Of a DNA stretch of 64,000 nt, positions 53,042 to 62,430 are shown one piece after another. Where the stretch lies: contig CAZFGK010000010.1 of the NCBI GenBank assembly GCA_964518635.1, positions 38,839-102,838 of the forward strand, given 5' to 3'. The notes below the pieces were generated by a model. The model worked only from the letters and a program-made list of their open reading frames with translations, was not told the DNA's origin and ran no database searches. This DNA comes from CAZFGK01 sp964518635. GTDB taxonomy: Bacteria > Zixibacteria > MSB-5A5 > GN15 > FEB-12. Both the position numbers and the translations under genes were made by a program. Position 1 is the first letter of the stretch. Every line of letters starts with the position of its first letter.

Positions 53042-54238
53042 ATGCCGGTATTTGAGTACAGAGGAAAAACCCTCGGTGGCGCGCAGGTCCAGGGGGAGAT
53101 GAAAGCCGACACCAAGCAGGAGATCGAACGTCTCCTGCGTCAGAACCGGATCATGGTGTCTTCGATTACCAAGAAACCGGCTGAGATTAATATCAAATTC
53201 GGTACTGGCGTCAGCCGCATGGATATCTCCCGATTTACCCGTCAGTTTGCGACGATGATCGGGGCAGGCCTTCCGATGGTGCAGTGCCTTGAGATTCTGT
53301 CGCAGCAGATGGAAAACAAGGAATTCGCGAAGATCGTCACACAGGTGAAAGAATCGGTGTCTGGTGGTTCGACGCTCTCTGAAGCCCTTGCAAGACATAA
53401 CAAAATTTTCGATCAGTTGTATACCAACATGGTGGAAGCCGGTGAAGTTGGTGGTGCGCTTGATGCCATCCTGATTCGTCTGGCAGTCTACCGTGAAAAG
53501 GCCGACGCCCTCATACGCAAAGTCAAAGGCGCGATGGTGTATCCGGCGGTGGTGGTAATCGTCGCTATCGGTGTTACCATTGGTATGTTGACCTTTATTG
53601 TTCCGACCTTTGCGAAAATGTTTGCGGGGGTTGGTTCAGAACTGCCTGCGCCGACGATGGTCGTCCTGGCCTGTTCCAACTTCCTCAAGGCAAATTTCCT
53701 TACTGTCATGGGCGGAATCATCGGTCTCACCGTTGTTTTCCTGTGGTGGAAGAGGACACCGAGTGGGGCACTCATGTGGGACAAGGTCCTCCTGAATATG
53801 CCGATTATCGGGACTCTTGTTCGTAAGTCATCGGTTGCCAGATTTACTCGTACTCTTTCGACGCTGTTAGCCTCCGGTGTTTCGATTCTGGAAGCACTCG
53901 AGATTACTGCCAAGACCGCCGGTAATCTGGTGGTGGCGAATGCAATCAATAAATCAGTTCTGGCAATCGCCGAAGGGGACACCATCACTGGCCCGCTTCG
54001 TGAGACGGGTGTTTTCCCTCCGATGGTCATTCAGATGATCGGCGTCGGTGAAAAGACTGGAGGGCTGGATGACATGCTTTCGAAAATCGCCGACTTCTAT
54101 GATGAAGAGGTGAATGAAGCGGTCGCCGCCCTGACTTCGATTATTGAACCGGTGATTATTGTCTTCATGGGCGCAATCATCGGTGGAATCCTGATCGCGA
54201 TGTATCTCCCGATGTTCGATATTATTGGAAAGATATAG
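53042..54238 (+). CDS. pilC: Type IV pilus inner-membrane platform protein PilC
   Basis: The 398-residue GspF-family protein has two duplicated halves (SRFTRQFATMIGAGLPMVQCL, and ARFTRTLSTLLASGVSILEALEI) and three membrane helices (VVVIVAIGVTIGMLTFIVPTF, FLTVMGGIIGLTVVFLWW, IIVFMGAIIGGILIAMYLPMF). It couples PilB and PilT to the pilin fibre. No pilin, secretin or alignment genes are in the window, so those lie elsewhere. Confidence 0.95.
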   Translation: MPVFEYRGKTLGGAQVQGEMKADTKQEIERLLRQNRIMVSSITKKPAEINIKFGTGVSRMDISRFTRQFATMIGAGLPMVQCLEILSQQMENKEFAKIVTQVKESVSGGSTLSEALARHNKIFDQLYTNMVEAGEVGGALDAILIRLAVYREKADALIRKVKGAMVYPAVVVIVAIGVTIGMLTFIVPTFAKMFAGVGSELPAPTMVVLACSNFLKANFLTVMGGIIGLTVVFLWWKRTPSGALMWDKVLLNMPIIGTLVRKSSVARFTRTLSTLLASGVSILEALEITAKTAGNLVVANAINKSVLAIAEGDTITGPLRETGVFPPMVIQMIGVGEKTGGLDDMLSKIADFYDEEVNEAVAALTSIIEPVIIVFMGAIIGGILIAMYLPMFDIIGKI

Positions 54239-54306
54239 TCGAAAAAATACTCGTCGATTGTTCTCGCGCACCGCGCGGAACATCGACCAGGACAGAGAAG
54301 AGGATC

Positions 54307-54335
54307 AGAAAGCGGCGCTACGTGCGCCGTTTTCT
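54307..54335 (+). terminator. Hairpin terminator or attenuator after pilC
   Basis: A 12-bp stem (AGAAAGCGGCGC with GCGCCGTTTTCT, one G-T pair) closes a 5-base loop. The T run is inside the 3' arm and not after it, so termination strength is uncertain. It may also lower expression of the kinase gene 30 bases downstream. Confidence 0.55.
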
Positions 54336-54364
54336 GTAACAGGCAGTAAGGGTCTTCTGGTACA

Positions 54365-56095
54365 ATGACTGTCAAGTCAGTTGAGCACTTTGATTCTGTA
54401 ACACGCAGGAGCGATACCGCGATTCGCTGGTTTGTGCCGGTACGCATTCTGAGTTATGTGCTCATATTGCTGTTCGGTTTGCATGTTGCTTTTCATTCCC
54501 CAATTCTCACGGCTCTCTTTGTTGCATATTCAATAGCCACTCTCGCAATTGCCGGATTTCTCCTCGTTCGCTCCACAAGCGTTGCAACAGAGCGATTGGT
54601 GCGGATTGTTCAGTTTACGCTGGAGCTTGCGGTGGTCGGTGGAATCACCTTGCAAGTGCCGTTTCCTGATCCGCGCCTGCCTGTTCTATTCTTATTAACC
54701 ATTGTCTCTGCCTCACTCTGCTTCCGCCTGGTCGGAACGCTGGTTGTTGCCAGCGCGGCATCGGTGGTGCTAGTGATTGGCTCCCTCGCTCCGTTCTTGC
54801 TCGTTCAGCCCGAATTGATGCAGCAGACACCGATTCAGATACTCAAAGAGATCTCCGACGAAATCTATTTCGGGCTGCTTCTGCAGATCCTGACTTTCTA
54901 TCTGATTGCCTTTGTATCCGGCTATCTGTCGGAGAAGCTGAACAAGTTGAGAACTGAGCGTGACCTTGCTACCCAAACACTGTCGCAGGTTCGGCTCGAA
55001 ACAGATGAGATATTGAGGAATCTTACATCCGGCTTGGTGACGGTCGCGTCAAACGGCTGCATTGTTCAGGTCAATCATGCTGCCGAACGTCTCCTGGGAA
55101 TCGAAGAGAATGCTCTGCGCGGCAAACCTGCACATGAGACATTGCCATCCCGTTTAGAGCCGTTTGTACATCTCATCACCAATGCAGTGGTCCATCACAT
55201 TGCCGAAAATCGCGTGGAAATCAATATCCGTGATCTGAGTGGTGAGACCATTCCGCTTGGAACATCGACTTCAATCCTACGGAATCCCGATCAGTCCCTT
55301 CGAGGAGTAATTCTGATTTTTTCTGATCTTACTCATGCCAAAGCACTCGAAACTCGTGTCCGTACGGCTGATCGAATGGCGGCAATCGGTGAGCTTTCTG
55401 CATCCATTGCACATGAAATCAGAAACCCCTTAGCGGCAATTTCAGGTTCGGTCGAAGTGTTAGCAGGAGAACTTCAACTTCGAGGAGACAATCAGCGGCT
55501 CATGGAGTTGATCATTGCCGAATCAGAACGGTTGACTCGAATTCTGAATGAATTTCTCACTTTTGCCAGAATCGATCAGCCACGCTGGGGGGATGTTCCG
55601 CTCCAGCATGTGCTGGAGAGTGTCACTCTCCTGACGAAAAACCACCCTTCCTACGACCGGCGCATCAAGATTCTATTGCCTTCTGGCGAAGAGCATTACG
55701 TGATTCATTCTGATGAGCAACTCCTCAAACAACTGCTTCTCAATCTTACCATCAATGCCGTCGAAGCACTCTCTCGATCGGGTGGGACCGTGCGATTAGA
55801 AATCAAAGAAATGCCTGCTGATCGCATCGCCCTGACGGTCCACAATGGTGGGGAGGCAATCTCTGAGAATACACTCGCCAGAATGTTTGAGCCGTTCTTC
55901 TCTACCAAAGAGGGGGGGACTGGGCTTGGACTCGCCATTGTTCACCGACTGGCGAATAGTCTGGAAATCCCGCTCTCGGTCGAGTCGAGCGATGCGGCCG
56001 GGACAAGTTTTGTTTTACTCCTGAAAAAAACAATGGTTCCGAATTCAGTCGTTCCATCTCACGAATCAGGCGCTCCGGAACTGGTCTCTCGCTGA
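54365..56095 (+). CDS. PilS-like membrane sensor histidine kinase
   Basis: The 576-residue protein has about six membrane helices in residues 20-195 and a coiled-coil connector. A PAS domain (~210-310, NLTSGLVTVASNGCIVQVNH) follows, then HisKA with SIAHEIRNPLAAISG (His350). The HATPase domain (~445-565) has the N-box LLLNLTINAVEAL and the G-box EGGTGLGLAIVHRLANS. This is the PilS layout and it sits after pilBTC, as pilS often does. The NtrC-type PilR partner is not encoded next to it. In known systems PilS senses pilin in the membrane and controls pilA. Confidence 0.85.
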   Translation: MTVKSVEHFDSVTRRSDTAIRWFVPVRILSYVLILLFGLHVAFHSPILTALFVAYSIATLAIAGFLLVRSTSVATERLVRIVQFTLELAVVGGITLQVPFPDPRLPVLFLLTIVSASLCFRLVGTLVVASAASVVLVIGSLAPFLLVQPELMQQTPIQILKEISDEIYFGLLLQILTFYLIAFVSGYLSEKLNKLRTERDLATQTLSQVRLETDEILRNLTSGLVTVASNGCIVQVNHAAERLLGIEENALRGKPAHETLPSRLEPFVHLITNAVVHHIAENRVEINIRDLSGETIPLGTSTSILRNPDQSLRGVILIFSDLTHAKALETRVRTADRMAAIGELSASIAHEIRNPLAAISGSVEVLAGELQLRGDNQRLMELIIAESERLTRILNEFLTFARIDQPRWGDVPLQHVLESVTLLTKNHPSYDRRIKILLPSGEEHYVIHSDEQLLKQLLLNLTINAVEALSRSGGTVRLEIKEMPADRIALTVHNGGEAISENTLARMFEPFFSTKEGGTGLGLAIVHRLANSLEIPLSVESSDAAGTSFVLLLKKTMVPNSVVPSHESGAPELVSR

Positions 56096-56162
56096 GAGAG
56101 TTTCGTACGTCGTTCGTTCCGATTGTTGCTTTTCTCAGCGAACTCAATACCTTTGGCGACCT

Positions 56163-58034
56163 ATGAGTACCAATTTTCTGAAACAACTCTTTCCGATATC
56201 GAATCGGTCGCGTACAGATCTGCCATCTCTCGCATCCGTGCTGACTGGATGTGTTTTTGTATGCATTCTGATTTCATGTGGTGCACCTCCGAAGTCTGTC
56301 AACGCGGGGACAGGGAAGAAGCTGGGATCGTATCTCTACGACTCTACCCGAACGACCGTTCTGCTACGTTCAAAATCCGGTATCGAAGTCACCGACTCGA
56401 TGGCCATCGCCCGTCTGAAGCGATCTGAGTTCATGGTCAATGGTGGAGAGGTCGACTTTTCAACTCTCACAGATTTTGTGGATTCGGTCATGTGTGACAC
56501 ACTCGCCGGACTTGAAGCACCGGGAGTACGTCTCCAGGATCATCCCCTTGATTTTCGTATCTATCGACTCAACTACTATCAATACCTTGTTTCGTACTTC
56601 TGGTCTGAAAATATAGATAAAGTGGTATCAGTCGATTCCCTTGATGCAATTCAAGTCTACAGAGATTCGTCTCACCTGTTCTCAGTGAAGGAACAGGTCA
56701 ATGCGTATCATATTTTTGTATCCGCTGATGGCTTTCTCTCATCGAAAGACTCAGTCTATTATTCAACATTCACGAACGAAGATCGTGAACAGTTAGCAGA
56801 GGAACGAATCTGGACTCTCTGGAGAATTCTCAATTTCGGTGAAGCATTCCAGAATGTCGCGTACGACTATTCCCATGACTGGCGCACTCGCCCTAAGGGG
56901 GGATATATCGGCTGGACCACACGGCAGACCTACGATGAGTCTTTTGATACCATCGCCTTCAATCTTGATCCTTTTAAGCACTCACGTCCGTTCAAAGATA
57001 AGAGCGGTTGGAATATTATCATGGTCGACGGGCATATCAAAGAGGGGCCGGTCCCGATTGACTCCGCCAGTGTCTATGAATCGGCTCTACTTTCTGCGCG
57101 CTCTGTGAAGATGAATCTTCGAGGGGATTCCATTCTCACCGCAATAACGAAAGATATGATGATTGTTCCGAATCCGGCGATTCTCGATACGAATATCTAC
57201 TTTGTCGATGATGCCACCTGGTGCGCAATTGTGAATGGGGTCGATACGATCGACGCCTGGCGACTCAAGACTTTTGAGGAATCGTACCGCAAAGCCCATC
57301 GGATCGCCAATACGACTTCCGAAGTTAAGAAAGAGATGTTCAGAGATTTGGGGAAATTCTACGCGGTCGTCCAGGCTGCCCGGAAAACAGGCATCGACAC
57401 TCTCGACTATGCAAAGAAATCGCATGAGCGACTGAAGTTCAAGAGCGCGAAGCAGGTGGTGATGGTCCAGGCGTATGACCCGGGGTATGCACCATCACAA
57501 CAGTTGATTGAGCGATTCTACAAGAAGCACGAAGAACGATTCTATCCAGTGCGCCCCTATACGTTTGACTTACTCACGGTAAATGACTCTGTCTTCGCAG
57601 CTTTTTGCTGGGAGCAATTACAGACCGGCTTTGAAATGCAGGATCTGATCGATGAATATCATGGGAAAGAGGGGAAGCTGCTTTCCATGGCTCACTTCGA
57701 TACCGTTGGCGTGAAAGAGATTGGGGCTGAACATGAGTTTGCTGCCAAGGGGACACCGCTTCGAAAATACTCCCGCCCGTACCGAACGAAAGATGGCTTC
57801 CACATTCTCAGGCTGCTTGATATTCGTGACTTCAAACCGCTCCCTACCGCACGCCCTGAGATTGTCACTCAGTTAATCAAAGAACGAAATGATGAAGTCT
57901 GGCAATCCTATCGTGATCGACTTTTTCGTAAATATGCGGTGGAACGACTTGTCCCATTGGCTGGAACTATCAATCTGGCGGCTCAGTGGGAGCGGATGCC
58001 GACTGCCGAAGAAAAGTTTGTCCCTGCAAAGTAA
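56163..58034 (+). CDS. Lipoprotein with parvulin-type (PpiC) peptidyl-prolyl isomerase domains
   Basis: The protein has a lipoprotein signal with the cysteine at residue 39 (VFVCILISC). It then has a parvulin-like domain at about residues 175-305 (VNAYHIFVSADGF ... EAFQNVAYDYSHDWRTRPKG, GYIGW ... GWNIIMVDG). A second, weaker parvulin copy lies at ~450-580 (YHGKEGKLLSMAHFD ... YRTKDGFHILRLLDIRDF). Such proteins fold periplasmic and outer-membrane clients (compare PrsA, SurA, PpiD). The N-terminal ~130 residues and the 310-440 region look SurA-like helical but are not clearly assignable. The client is unknown. Confidence 0.75.
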   Translation: MSTNFLKQLFPISNRSRTDLPSLASVLTGCVFVCILISCGAPPKSVNAGTGKKLGSYLYDSTRTTVLLRSKSGIEVTDSMAIARLKRSEFMVNGGEVDFSTLTDFVDSVMCDTLAGLEAPGVRLQDHPLDFRIYRLNYYQYLVSYFWSENIDKVVSVDSLDAIQVYRDSSHLFSVKEQVNAYHIFVSADGFLSSKDSVYYSTFTNEDREQLAEERIWTLWRILNFGEAFQNVAYDYSHDWRTRPKGGYIGWTTRQTYDESFDTIAFNLDPFKHSRPFKDKSGWNIIMVDGHIKEGPVPIDSASVYESALLSARSVKMNLRGDSILTAITKDMMIVPNPAILDTNIYFVDDATWCAIVNGVDTIDAWRLKTFEESYRKAHRIANTTSEVKKEMFRDLGKFYAVVQAARKTGIDTLDYAKKSHERLKFKSAKQVVMVQAYDPGYAPSQQLIERFYKKHEERFYPVRPYTFDLLTVNDSVFAAFCWEQLQTGFEMQDLIDEYHGKEGKLLSMAHFDTVGVKEIGAEHEFAAKGTPLRKYSRPYRTKDGFHILRLLDIRDFKPLPTARPEIVTQLIKERNDEVWQSYRDRLFRKYAVERLVPLAGTINLAAQWERMPTAEEKFVPAK

Positions 58035-58043
58035 GCTCAGACG

Positions 58044-58670
58044 ATGAGTGACACACAGGAGCAAGTCGCAGAGATCAGTTTCTTGAGTGAGCTCTGGCGA
58101 AAAGGAGTCCATCTCGTTTCGCTCGTGATCCCTGCATTTTATGGGATCTCCGGCATCGACAAATGGGGGATGCTTTCCTTTGCAGTACCTGCATTCTTGC
58201 TCATGCTCGCCCTTGACTTTGTCCGGCTTCGTCGGATGTGGCTCTGGCGTGAGTTTGGGAAGAAGTTTCTTGGAGGGCTTCTTCGACAGCATGAAGACAA
58301 GGGGGGATTGACCGGGGCATCCTACATTCTGCTTTCAGTCTGCCTTGTCGTGCTCTTTTTCGACAAATGGGTCGCCATTGCGTCGATGTCGTTCATCATT
58401 GTTGGAGATGTCTTCGCCGCACTTATTGGGCGTACATTTGGGCGGATCAAATTCGGCCGGAAGACGGTCGAGGGGTCTCTGGGGTGCCTCCTTGGCACTG
58501 TGATTGTCGCATTCGTTACCCCAAATGTTCCGCTCCAGATTGGGCTGGTCGGGGCAGTTACCGCGACCATTGTGGAAGCTTTTTCCCTCAATGTCGATGA
58601 CAACATCACGGTTCCTGTGGCATCGGGGCTGGTCATGACGCTTTTTTATCAATTTCTCGCGAACAGCTAA
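58044..58670 (+). CDS. Polyprenol/diacylglycerol kinase family (SEC59/DGK1/VTE5) membrane protein
   Basis: The 208-residue protein has about six membrane helices with polar loops that match the cytidylyltransferase-like lipid kinase family. ELWRKGVHLVSLVIPAFYG is at the start, MSFIIVGDVFAALIGRTFGR carries the conserved Asp/Gly, and GRKTVEGSLGCLLGTV carries the conserved Lys/Glu. Relatives phosphorylate dolichol, phytol or diacylglycerol, usually with CTP. The substrate here cannot be deduced. It starts 10 bases after the parvulin gene. Confidence 0.82.
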   Translation: MSDTQEQVAEISFLSELWRKGVHLVSLVIPAFYGISGIDKWGMLSFAVPAFLLMLALDFVRLRRMWLWREFGKKFLGGLLRQHEDKGGLTGASYILLSVCLVVLFFDKWVAIASMSFIIVGDVFAALIGRTFGRIKFGRKTVEGSLGCLLGTVIVAFVTPNVPLQIGLVGAVTATIVEAFSLNVDDNITVPVASGLVMTLFYQFLANS

Positions 58671-58758
58671 TTTTTCCCTCACCATTTGACCCCCTTTGAG
58701 CGTATAACTGATACGACAGTTCTATGGGATTGATTGGACCACCAACCGGAGGTTGTTC

Positions 58759-58965
58759 ATGTCGAAAGGGAAAGTGAAGTACTTCAACCAGTCGAAAGGC
58801 TGGGGAATCATCGCGGGTGAGGATGTCGCACAGGATGTGTATGTCCACCACACGTCGATTGACATGGAAGGTTACAAAACCCTCAGGGAGGGCCAAGAGG
58901 TGCAGTTTCAGTTGACCACGACCGACAAAGGTCTGCGCGCTGAACATGTGACCTTAGCCCCCTGA
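58759..58965 (+). CDS. Cold-shock domain protein
   Basis: The 68-residue protein is a single cold-shock domain with RNP1 GWGIIAGED and RNP2 VYVHHTSI. Those are slightly altered from the common KGFGFI and VFVHFS, but the aromatic residues are kept. It binds single-stranded RNA/DNA. GGAGG lies 7 bases before the ATG at 58759; a TTG 6 bases earlier is not needed. It is monocistronic with its own terminator. Confidence 0.93.
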   Translation: MSKGKVKYFNQSKGWGIIAGEDVAQDVYVHHTSIDMEGYKTLREGQEVQFQLTTTDKGLRAEHVTLAP

Positions 58966-58989
58966 CCACCTTTCAGATTTCAAATCATG

Positions 58990-59026
58990 ATGCCGCCTTT
59001 GCACGGAGCTTGGGCGGCATTTTTAT
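58990..59026 (+). terminator. Rho-independent terminator of the cold-shock gene
   Basis: ATGCCGCC and GGCGGCAT form an 8-bp stem with a 15-base loop, followed by TTTT and ATT. It lies 25 bases past the stop. Confidence 0.85.
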
Positions 59027-59098
59027 TGTCTGACTCTGTTTCATAGTTGCGAATCGACCCCTCTTCCGAACTCTCGGAATTGAGAGTATACTCGACAG

Positions 59099-60130
59099 AT
59101 GAAAATACTCGATTTCCGCTCCGATACGGTCACTCGTCCATCAGCTGAAATGCGTCAGGTCATGGCAACTGCCGAGGTAGGGGATGACGTGTTGGGGGAT
59201 GATCCTAATGTCATTGCCCTTGAACGGGAGGTGTGCGAGCTTTTTGGCCGCGCCACCGATAAGGAAGCACTGTTTGTCCCATCCGGCACGATGGGGAATC
59301 AAGTTGCAATTAAGGCACAGACTCAGCCAGGGCAGGAGCTGATCTGCGAGCGTTACTGCCATATCGTGAACTATGAAATGGGTGGTCCTGCTTTTCACTC
59401 CGGTCTTGTTATCAATTTTCAAGATACCGAGTATGGGATGTTCAGTCTGGAGCAAGTTAGCCGCACGATTCGAACGCCCGGTGCTTACAACTTCAAGACC
59501 GCAATGGTTGCCCTGGAAAACACTCACAATCGGCATAGCGGGGCAGTTTTGCCTCAGGCAGAAATCGTAGAATTAGGGAAGCTTTGCCGCGATCGGGATG
59601 TCCGCTTTCACCTCGACGGTGCCCGTATCTGGCATGCACACGCAAAAACCGGTTTACCCTTAAGAGAATTGACCGCACCATTTGATTCGATGTCGGTCTG
59701 CTTTTCCAAGGGGCTGGGGGCACCGGTTGGTTCGGCGATTGTGTCAACGCCCGAGGTAATTTCTCGCTGTCGTCCACTGCGTCGGCTATTCGGTGGAGGG
59801 ATGCGTCAGGCGGGGATTCTCGCCGCTGCAGCGCGCTATGCGCTCAAGAATAATCTGAGTCGGCTCGCCGATGATCATGCCAACGCCAAAGTCCTCGCAG
59901 AGGGACTGGTCACCAGCGGAATGTTCGATATCCCTCTTGAGCGAATTGAAACGAATATCATCGTCGCAAAAGTTCGTCAACCGAACACCGTTGAGGCAGT
60001 GTTAACGCAGATGAAAACAGTCGGCATATGGGCACTGCCGTTCGGTGAAGAGTGGATACGATTCGTCACGCATCTGGATATCAGCGGGGAGGACTGCCAT
60101 GACGCCATCTCCCGCCTTCACACTATCTAG
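59099..60130 (+). CDS. ltaE: Low-specificity threonine aldolase
   Basis: The 343-residue PLP enzyme begins DFRSDTVTRPSAEMRQVMA and has the family's GDDVLGDDPNVIALE, SGTMGNQVA, HLDGARIWHA with the cofactor Asp, and the Schiff-base lysine in VCFSKGLGAPVGSAI. RRLFGGGMRQAGILAAA then follows. It splits threonine or allo-threonine into glycine and acetaldehyde. It is a single gene with an initiator ATG at 59099. Confidence 0.94.
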   Translation: MKILDFRSDTVTRPSAEMRQVMATAEVGDDVLGDDPNVIALEREVCELFGRATDKEALFVPSGTMGNQVAIKAQTQPGQELICERYCHIVNYEMGGPAFHSGLVINFQDTEYGMFSLEQVSRTIRTPGAYNFKTAMVALENTHNRHSGAVLPQAEIVELGKLCRDRDVRFHLDGARIWHAHAKTGLPLRELTAPFDSMSVCFSKGLGAPVGSAIVSTPEVISRCRPLRRLFGGGMRQAGILAAAARYALKNNLSRLADDHANAKVLAEGLVTSGMFDIPLERIETNIIVAKVRQPNTVEAVLTQMKTVGIWALPFGEEWIRFVTHLDISGEDCHDAISRLHTI

Positions 60131-60202
60131 ACTCCCTCCAAGCTCATTCACGCGCTTTCCACAACGCTTGCGCTGGGTATTCGCTGGTTACTAGCATTCT
60201 GT

Positions 60203-62089
60203 ATGACTAGAAGACTCCCGTCCATTAATCAACTGCTCTCAGAAGCAAAGCAGAGCTTCCTGCGATTTCCGTTGTCACTCCTTTGCGCCTTCACAGCCGG
60301 TGTCTTATTGATGATCTTCGTTGAGAGGGAAGACTACGCACGAGATGTCAATCTCTGGCGATACATTCTTACCGCACTGCTCGGCATTCCATCTTTTTTT
60401 GTACTCGCACTCGTGTCAGAGGTCCGCCAATGGAGTCGAAATACAACAGTTATTGCCTATGGCATACTCCTCGCACTGCTTGTTGCCTATTTCTTCACTC
60501 TACCCTTTGAGCCGAACGAAAAGATTGCAGTCATTTATCGTTATCTGATGCTCTCTATTGCGGCGCATGCTGCGGTTGCATTTTTCCCCTTCTGGCGCGA
60601 AGAGGGAGTAAACGGCTTCTGGCAGTTCAACAAGTCACTCTTCCTACGAATTTTCACGGCATCGCTCTATTCCGGTGTACTCACCGCCGGACTCATGATC
60701 GCGCTCGCGGCGTGTGACTATCTTCTTGGATTTAACATCGAAGATGAGAACTACGCCGAAGTTGCCATCCTGATTCAACTATTCTTCCACCCATGGTTTT
60801 TCTTCGCCGGCGTTCCGAAACAGTTGAGCTCACTCAAGGATGAACAGGAATATCCAAAAGGGCTGAAAGTTTTCGCGCAGTTCATCCTCATGTCACTGGT
60901 GATGATCTATCTGGTGATTCTCTATGCCTACGGCCTGAAAATCATGTTCAGCTGGAACTGGCCGAAGGGGCTGGTCTCGCAGCTGATTCTCTGGTACTCA
61001 GTGGTGGGAATTCTCTCCCTCTTGTTGCTCTGGCCGCTGCGCGAAAAAGAGGAGAGTCGCTGGGTCGGGCGCTACACGAAATGGTTTTTCGTCACACTTC
61101 TGCCACTGCTGGTTATGCTCTTTCTGGCGATTTTGCAGCGAGTAGGAGACTATGGCATTACGGTGAACCGGCATGTCGTTCTTGCGCTGGCGTGCGGCTT
61201 GGCGATTGTCACGGTCTACTTTATTGTCAGTAAACGCCGGGATATTCGTTCGGTCCCGATGGTGTTGTGTCTTGTGGCGTTGTTGTCGGCGTATGGTCCC
61301 TTGAGTGCGATTTCAATTTCAGAGTCGAGCCAGATGGGACGATTGAAAAGCTATATCGCCGGAGCGCCGGAACCAAAAGCAGAAGCAACGGCAATCGCCG
61401 AGGCAGAAGCAGTCGATTCAGAAGGACGTAGTGTCGATACAAGGCCGAATCGACGGGATGAGAAGAGTTCGATTCTCTCCTATCTCGTCGAATGGCACGG
61501 GAAGGATGTCTTCCGCGGGATGGTGAGTGATAGTGTGCTGACTGCGATTGATACGCTTGAGCAATATCAGATGTCGCGCGAGATTGCAACCGCACTCGGA
61601 TTTGAATTCGATCTGTCGGTACAGAATACGAGCAGCTATGTCTATCTGAATGCGAAAGATTGCGGTCTGATGGGGGACAGTACTTTCAACTACGTAGCGC
61701 GATTCAATCTCTATCAGGATTATAGCCAGCGGCACACCAAGAGACCTGAGAGTGGATTCGAATTCAAGAATGCTCGAGGGACTTTTACCAGAAACGGTGA
61801 CAGTTGTTTTGTGCAGCTCTACGATTCGACTGGAATAGTTCAGGTAAACTGGAAGCCTAGTGGTGTTGCTGCAAGCGATTCGGGAAGAACTGATCTGACA
61901 TCCATGGTTCTTGAACTGCGCAAGAAATATGCGAATAGGAATGAGACTCCCTGTGACGAGTTGACGATCAAAATTTCCGGTTCTTCTTTCTTTGCGACAT
62001 TGGTACTCGATCATGCCTCGGGTACTGTCTCTGATTCGACGCTTGTTCTGGACGGTCTCGGCGGGATCGTGATGATCGCGAAGAAGTAA
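60203..62089 (+). CDS. DUF4153 multi-pass membrane protein
   Basis: The 628-residue protein has about ten membrane helices in residues 15-370, in a pattern matching DUF4153 (FRFPLSLLCAFTAGVLLMIF ..., HPWFFFAGVPKQLSSL, RVGDYGITVNRHVVLALACG). The C-terminal ~230 residues are soluble, with an Ala/Glu linker and two likely beta domains. The family has no known function. It is not obviously linked to its neighbours. Confidence 0.82.
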   Translation: MTRRLPSINQLLSEAKQSFLRFPLSLLCAFTAGVLLMIFVEREDYARDVNLWRYILTALLGIPSFFVLALVSEVRQWSRNTTVIAYGILLALLVAYFFTLPFEPNEKIAVIYRYLMLSIAAHAAVAFFPFWREEGVNGFWQFNKSLFLRIFTASLYSGVLTAGLMIALAACDYLLGFNIEDENYAEVAILIQLFFHPWFFFAGVPKQLSSLKDEQEYPKGLKVFAQFILMSLVMIYLVILYAYGLKIMFSWNWPKGLVSQLILWYSVVGILSLLLLWPLREKEESRWVGRYTKWFFVTLLPLLVMLFLAILQRVGDYGITVNRHVVLALACGLAIVTVYFIVSKRRDIRSVPMVLCLVALLSAYGPLSAISISESSQMGRLKSYIAGAPEPKAEATAIAEAEAVDSEGRSVDTRPNRRDEKSSILSYLVEWHGKDVFRGMVSDSVLTAIDTLEQYQMSREIATALGFEFDLSVQNTSSYVYLNAKDCGLMGDSTFNYVARFNLYQDYSQRHTKRPESGFEFKNARGTFTRNGDSCFVQLYDSTGIVQVNWKPSGVAASDSGRTDLTSMVLELRKKYANRNETPCDELTIKISGSSFFATLVLDHASGTVSDSTLVLDGLGGIVMIAKK

Positions 62090-62102
62090 GGAACTGCTCT
62101 TA

Positions 62103-62280
62103 GGTGGCCCATCCCACTCTTGCGGGTGGGGGATTAGTGCGACGAGCTATTTGACTGGATCACTGTCAGACAGACAAATCAATTAGAACAAGACATCTTG
62201 TTCTGTGGAAGTTCGGATGCTTTCTTGCGTGGGAGTGGCGTCATCAACTTCACACCCGTAAGAACGGGTGTGCCACCCCA
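62103..62280. repeat. Intergenic REP-like hairpins and a 20-bp palindrome upstream of the HTH-ImmA/IrrE gene
   Basis: In this ~340-base gap, GGTGG at 62103 precedes an imperfect hairpin CCCATCCC...GGGTGGGG. A perfect palindrome-like hairpin AGAACAAGACATCTTGTTCT lies at 62185-62204. CACACCCG-TAAGAA-CGGGTGTG at 62251-62272 is followed by CCACCCC. The first and third share the GTGG-hairpin layout of the other repeats in opposite orientations. The middle one has a different composition and may be an operator or a terminator for the DUF4153 gene. Confidence 0.6.
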
Positions 62281-62430
62281 GGGTCGCAAGAAGACCGGGG
62301 CGGGACACTGGGATGAAAAATCATTGTCAAGACTTAGTGTTCGCGCTAAGCTGGTATTGACGCGTGGACGCTTTAACATTAGCAGACTTGTACGAAAGAA
62401 TTGGCGGCACTACTCTTGAGCAAAGTTCAG

